Both the position numbers and the translations under genes were made by a program. A stretch of 64,000 nucleotides of DNA, taken from the NCBI GenBank assembly GCA_958295665.1, contig OY282558.1:117170838-117234837 (forward strand), given 5' to 3'. The stretch's first letter is position 1; each line of letters starts with the position of its first letter. This document shows positions 58,581 through 64,000 of this stretch, piece after piece. The notes beneath the pieces are model-generated. The model made no database searches. It was given only the letters and a program-made list of their open reading frames with translations, and was not told the DNA's origin. This DNA is from Tipula vernalis. Lineage: Eukaryota > Arthropoda > Insecta > Diptera > Tipulidae.

Positions 58581-61030
58581 GCTGAAACCTCATAAGGTGA
58601 TCAGAACTTCGGTCTTGATTAATTCAACTCCCAAACCAATCCCGAAATGGACCTCTTAGGTTAATCTTTAGCTTAACCTCCAACTCAATTTTCAACTCAT
58701 CCTCTATTTCAATCGCAATACAATCTTAAACGCAATCACCAAATTAACGGCAAACCCAGCCATCAATTAAATCACCAAATCAACCCTTAATCCACTTTCA
58801 AATCAACCTTTAACCTAACCGAACAACTCGTACCCCAATGCAAGCTAACTAAATCCTAATTCTACGTCAACTCAACTTAGCTCGACCCAAATCTCAATCA
58901 TTTGATCAACTCTACACTTATTTAAAACACAATCCCAGAATTAACTCGATTCAAAAGCTGTATGCGTGTATAAGCTCAACTCCATCTTACCTCCCACTAA
59001 ACCCTAAACTCTACCTCAAATTAATCCCTAACCGAACTTCTCTTTAAAATCCAACTCAATTTCAACTCAAACCCTACTCAACATCATACCGTCGTACCAT
59101 CACCATAAACCATCAGTCCATTATACCATCATACCACCATGACACTATACCATATTAAACCATCATACAATCGTACAATTATGCCATAGTGACGTCGAAC
59201 TATCTCACCGTCATACCATGATATATATCGTACCATCAATCCAACACACCTGCTTACCATCATATCATAATAAAATCATATCATCGTACCATCGTACAAT
59301 CAAATAATCATACCAATATAGCATCAGACCACTATAATATCGTACAATCATACCGTCCCTGTAATCATACCATCATACCATCGTACTATTATACCATCAT
59401 ATAATCATACCATCATACTGTCAGGCTATGATATCATCATACCATTCAACCATCATAACATTATGCTGTCATATCAAAATACCCTCATACTATCACAACA
59501 TCATTCTAGAACAAATACCGTTATACCATTGTACGTTGTATCATAGATACAATCATACCATCACACCCTCATACAATAATATCAATCTATCGTACCACTA
59601 TATCATCAAAACATCACACAATCATACTATCATATATACTATCTTACCACGATACCATCAAACCATCGTACTGTCATACCATTCTACCATTATAGCAACA
59701 TACCATCATACCATTATACCATCAAATAGGTTTAATACTTCAAATTGATCCTTTTACACTTCAAACTGAACTTTTTACATTTAAAACTGAACCTTTTACA
59801 TTCCAAATTGAACCCTTAACAAATTATATGAATGGCCAATTAGCCTAAAATCCGTTAAAATATGGACAAGTTCTATCATAACTAATTCCAAAATTTCATC
59901 TAAAAATAATTTTAGAATCCCAATACTAGTCTACCCATCGAAATTCATCATAATCGGTTGAGTAAAAGGCAAAATAGGCAAGTTCCATCAGTCAGATTTC
60001 ATCTTAATCGGTCGAGAAATAGACAAGTTCCATCATACTTGTCATACTTGGTCATATTCCAGAACTTCTTCTAAAGAATCATAAAGCCGAAATTCATCAT
60101 ATTTGAATGAGAAATAAGCAAGTTTCATCATACTTGGCCATATTCCAGAAATTCGTCCCAATATCATTTTAGAATCCCATTTCCAACGTACATATCAAAT
60201 TTCATCATAATCGGTTGATAAATAGACAAGTTCTCTCATACTTTTCCATATTCCAGAACTTGATCAAAAAATCATTTTAGAATCCCATTTCCAATGTGCA
60301 AGCCGAATTTCATCCTAATTGATTAAAAAATAGGCAAGTTCCATAGAATGCGTAGAATCCCATTTCCAACGCAAGTCGTTAGAATTTGTTTAAATATCAT
60401 ACACATATGCTGTACATACATACAAACACTCACTTTATTTTATAGATTGATCAACTGCTCACTAAACCCTGGTCCAACACCATCTCAACCCCAATGCAAC
60501 CCGCAAACGGCCTCCAATTCAACTCTCAACCTAACCGCAAATTCTCTTTCAACTCAATCCTCAAACCAGCATATATATAAAAAATTGGTCAACTGCTCAC
60601 TATATCTTAACCCAACCCCAACTCAACTCTAACTCAACTTGAACTCAACCATCAAACTGACCCCTAACTTAACCTTCAACTCAACCCTAAACTCAATACC
60701 CAACTCTATATTCAAACCAGCATATATTAAAAGTTCGTAAATATTTCAATAACCAGGTATTTTGTGTCAATTCATATGGCAGGTACCCGATCCTCTTGAC
60801 GCACAGGGGGGCTATTTCTGAATACGATACGAATTCGAATGTATAAGATTCGTATTTGATTTAAATAAAAAACAAGCGAATCTCATTTAAATCAAATAAG
60901 AATCTCACACTTTCGTATTCGTATCGTATTCAGAAATAGCCCCTCAGGTTCCAACAGCTTTTCGAATCTCGGCCTTGGTCTTAGAAACAGATTGGCAAAA
61001 AAAAATTCTAAATCGAATAAGCCGTTCTCG
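58581..61030. repeat. Composite repeat family, copy 3
   Basis: Same order as copy 2: GCTGAAACCTCATAAGGTGA start, AACTCAACC minisatellite (58620-59085), ACCATCATACC tract (59085-59725), units of roughly 110 bp (59830-60360), a second minisatellite stretch (60440-60720), then GGCAGGTACCCGATCCTCTT to TTCTAAATCGAATAAG. The tail is split by a 136-bp MITE. The frame at 59428-59748 is a microsatellite by-product. Confidence 0.8.
60808..60943. mobile_element. 136-bp hairpin MITE
   Basis: Arms of about 60 bp start GGGGCTATTTCTGAATACGA and meet at a short A-rich centre. Compared with copy 2 of the composite repeat (GACGCACAGGTTCCAAAAG), the insertion point is clear: CAGG lies at both sides (60804-60807, 60945-60948), with one extra T at the right. 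Confidence 0.85.
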
Positions 61031-61545
61031 AGTACGTTCAGCACGTTTAAATGATGAATCAATATTGCGCGGGGTTTTGAAATTTTTCTAGAAAAGATTT
61101 CACTACAAATCTGTTTTCTAACCAGTAGATGGTTGTCCCTACCAAACCAATTTTATAAAGCTATTGCCTTTTTTCCATCAAATATATAACAAATGTCGAT
61201 ACTTAAAAACTGTCCTGGTTTTTTTTCGTCAGGTTTGGATGTTTTTAACCTACCTAGTCACACTAGTGACAAATCTCATTCGCCGTCCTTTTTTTCGAAT
61301 GGTGAAGAGTTTCGAATGGTGAAAATACGAGGTTTGATCAAAACATGCGCAAATTATTTTCACAATTTATTTTCTTGTGTTGGTACCGGATGCTCATTTT
61401 ATTGTGGTCTGTCCAAAAGTTATATGTGGTTTGGTGCGCTAGGCGATTTTTACTTGTGGAAAAAATGGAACAAAGAATTTACATATATTGAATGTTGATT
61501 TAAGAATGAAATAAAGTGCACAGCTGAATTGGAAATGTTGAATAA
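61031..61545. other. Sequence without recognised gene
   Basis: A 101-codon plus frame (61193-61498) shows no known domain. Confidence 0.35.
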
Positions 61546-62190
61546 TTGCTCAAAAATTGCCAAATCATTATCAGAGAGGTTGCTGATGATTGGTATATCA
61601 TTTGGCTCATGCCGAACACTTTTTGCCAATGTTTAGGGGATGAAACGTGTAACAGTAAAATTGGCACGGAAATTGTTGAAAAATTGAATGATTTTTGGTC
61701 GAAAAAGCAGTGTCGAATGCTCTTTGCTCAGAAGTTGCTAAATGATTTTAAACGACGATCCAAAACTGGGGAAATGGGTCATAACTGAAGGAAGTTTCTT
61801 GAAGACCTAAGACCGAAAAGGGCTCGTCCAGTTCGATCGAATGTGAGGTTCTGCTCACTATTATACTGTTTCTTCGATTTCAATGGCATAGCGTACTATG
61901 AGTTCTTACCACCTGGAAGTTAAACTCTATTTGCGCAAAGAAATCCAAATTAAACGCCTGGATTTGTGACGAAGCAACTTATTAACTTTGTACCTTGAGA
62001 TTGTGCATGCACACACTTCTTTCCTTGTTTGTAAATTTTTTTTTCAAAAGCGACACCGTTATGATACCTCAGACACCCTATTCGCCTTACATGTCCCTGC
62101 GTCTTTGTCCTGTTTCAAAAACCGGCACACCAAAACTGGGTGACCTTTTCGACAGCCAACAATAAACTAAGCATCCAATATGACATGTAC
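61546..62190 (+). pseudogene. Ancient mariner transposase remnant
   Basis: Plus-strand scraps in mariner order: REVADD with LNDFWSKKQCRMLFAQKLL (61575-61745), then FDFNGIAYYEFLPPG (about 61870-61917), then DTVMIPQTPYSPYM (about 62053-62095), where the Asp of YSPD is gone. It is heavily decayed and has no TIRs. Confidence 0.65.
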
Positions 62191-62540
62191 CAACACAAAA
62201 AAATATTGTGTCAACTGGACTTTTACAGGCCACAAAATTAAAAAAAAATCCAAGATTTTCTGATCAAACCATACATTTTATCAGCTAGTAATTTTCATCC
62301 GTATGTAAATGGTCAAAATATATTGTCTACGATATTCTTCGTGTCAATCTGCTCAGTTGCTTCCGAACAAAACAATCAATCATTTTTAAAACTAAGAGAT
62401 GGCATACCCGACCTTAATATTTTCTGCTGCTGAACTGTTGACGCATTGTCTACATTGTTTATATTGTCTAAATTATATACACCATTTTTTGAATTGACTA
62501 TATACGTCATCTATACTGTAAGCAACTTGTGTCGTGAAAT
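62191..62540. other. Spacer without recognised gene
   Basis: AT-rich, with GTCTACATTGTTTATATTG text near 62447-62470. No gene seen. Confidence 0.35.
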
Positions 62541-62544
62541 AATA

Positions 62545-63095
62545 AGGGATAGACGGAAAATAAACCGGGGAGAGACCCCGGAAAGAGCGCAGCCGCTGCT
62601 CAAAATTTCTGCTGTTATCTCCCAAAGTCTCAGTGTTAGATCCGTAGCTAAGGAAATGAGTATTTACCATCATACATTGTAGTGCTATATCAAAAAAACA
62701 CAAAAAAAAACTCAGTAGGAGTATCCACGGGATAACCTCAGTTGAACGAGGGCAACTGGTCACTGTATCTGTTGCTGTAAGTGCTACCGGAAAAGATTTC
62801 ATAAACATTTTATACGAGACGCACCATCAAATATTTCATTTATCATGTTCGGCCATCTCTAGATCGACCAGTTCGTTTACTTCTCGATAACCACGAGTCG
62901 CATTTAGCCGTTAATATCATTAGGTTGGTACAAAAATATTACTATTTACACCGCATTGCTCGCACAAAATGCAAAATGCAACATTTAGACCGAAATGTCC
63001 ATGGTACGAAAGCGCTTACACCAAATAATATAGCTTACGGTTTCAGGGTTAGCGGAATCGTAACTTTGAACCGTTACATATTTAACGGTGGCCAG
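62545..63095 (+). pseudogene. pogo-like (DDE_1) transposase remnant
   Basis: A helix-turn-helix-like start (SVRSVAKEMSIYHHTL, 62635-62682) is followed by the DDE part in several frames: GITSVERGQLVTVSVAVSAT (about 62730-62790), LLDNHESHLAVNIIRLVQKY (62874-62932), a HKMQ-like stretch, and GFRVSGIVTLNRYIF (about 63039-63083). This matches the order VTSxERGxLVT, LLDNHxSH, HKxQPLD, FxxTGIxPxNxxxF of pogo/Tigger transposases. A large part between the HTH and the core is missing. Confidence 0.65.
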
Positions 63096-63149
63096 TTTAC
63101 AATACTGAATGCCACGAAGGGCCCATGATGCAAACCAGTGATTCTATCC

Positions 63150-64000
63150 TAAATCGCAACAGCATCCTACAGCCTTAGTAAACTGGAGCAGTTTAGGTTA
63201 AGGGAAGAAAGGCAGCTGATCTACAGCAATAGACCTAGAGTCTAATAATTGCAACCTAACTCCGTTGAAAGCAGGACAACTGCCCACAAAGGGACACGAA
63301 GTGAATGCAGTCATCATCGTCTTTAAGGCAATTCTCGCATAGAGCATCAGAGTTAACCCCATGCGCTGAAGGTGTACTTTAAATTGGCCGTGACCAGTAA
63401 GAGTCGCAATGAAGACTCTCAACTGATTCTTGTTGAGAGATAAAATAAACCTAATGGCCCTCAACCTAGGTCCACTAATAAAAAATTTCGCAATGCGGCA
63501 GCTACCAGTAGCAAATCTTTACTATTTTAATTCACTTATAGCGCAATTTTTGATCTCCTTCTTAACAAAGTTAAATGGTAAAGAAGCAACTGGTTCGAGA
63601 CCGATAAATTTAAGCCCAGCACCGACTTTTGCTAGAGAATCAGCAATATCATTGCCCTCAATGCCACAATGGGCAGAAACCCACATGTCCTTAACAAATT
63701 TTGGCACAGTCAAGGGATTTTTCAGCGAATTCAGCACAGAAAAGCTGTCTGTACCGATAACAAAGTTTTTATCTGTAACAGCGAGAAGCAATTGCTTCCG
63801 CTTGAAAAACTGAACAGTACCTAAGAAGATAGCTAAATGCTCAACGTGGTCGGATCTGTTAATCGGAAACCCGAAAAGAACGGGCACAGTTAGACCATCA
63901 ATATTTCGATGCCTGGTAAATATAACCAAATCAGTTTTAGAAGGGTTGACATGTATATTCTGCGTTCAGGTGCTTTCCAGCGACAGTAGTAACAAGATCG
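63150..64000 (-). pseudogene. LINE RNase H region, continues past right edge
   Basis: On the minus strand: NFVIGTDSFSVLNSLKN, MWVSAHCGIEGNDIADSLAK (63929-63522), then LTGHGQFKVHLQRMGL and a Cys-containing tail (63464-63198). This is the RNase H and C-terminus of an I/LOA/R1-group ORF2. It differs clearly from the copies at 46 and 47 kb, so it is another family member. Confidence 0.75.

Noticed and set aside
59428..59748. 106-codon His/Tyr/Thr-rich protein
   Set aside because: Translation of the ACCATCATACC microsatellite.

Overview
The window is AT-rich, intron-rich animal DNA crowded with transposons. It most likely comes from a higher fly (Diptera): very short introns sit beside a 20-kb transposon-filled one, and there are P-superfamily, piggyBac, mariner, foldback, jockey/CR1-like and gypsy remains. 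I cannot name the species. The only host genes I can support are two ABC transporter G-family (ABCG) genes, both on the minus strand. One contributes its last five coding exons (51595 down to 30254), with a 19.8-kb intron between the last two. The other contributes only what looks like its first coding exon (8738 down to 8468); the rest must lie left of the window. The likely layout is two neighbouring ABCG paralogues in the same orientation, with transposons filling their introns and the space between.

Left part (1-15.4 kb): a broken Helitron with a recognisable 3' end; a mariner scrap; a GC-richer stretch of probable retrotransposon tail; a complete-length but dead piggyBac element with TIRs; the putative ABCG first exon; two inverted-repeat MITEs; a gypsy pol pseudogene; a jockey/CR1-like LINE remnant with an internal deletion; and a decayed ATGGTA-type repeat.

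Centre-left (15.4-28.6 kb): a tandem array of about 28 copies of a 182-bp satellite, split by a 5.88-kb P-superfamily element with 33-bp TIRs and a 7-bp target duplication. The element carries a THAP-type transposase gene in reverse. Inside it are an exonic 381-bp MITE, an intron bounded by near-identical direct repeats, a hAT-like MITE, a foldback-type repeat and a hairpin. Right of the array is a giant palindrome (about 1.7 kb) with six mirror-placed tRNA B-box-like motifs.

Centre-right (28.6-51.6 kb): the ABCG gene. Its long intron holds a 168-codon reading frame with three stops, a compact hairpin, a foldback element with 9-bp target duplications that was itself hit by a mariner, a degenerate minisatellite, remains of two arthropod multicopy gene families, a mariner scrap and two minus-strand RNase H-bearing LINE fragments.

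Right part (51.6-64 kb): two copies of a composite repeat (minisatellite, microsatellite and a unit of roughly 110 bp in fixed order; a third copy lies at 38.3 kb), a plus-strand LINE pseudogene, a 136-bp MITE, mariner and pogo-like remnants, and a LINE RNase H fragment running off the right edge. All transposase and reverse transcriptase genes seen here are broken. The best candidates for undescribed biology are the P-like element with its repeat-flanked intron, the foldback family, the tRNA-like palindrome and the composite repeat family.
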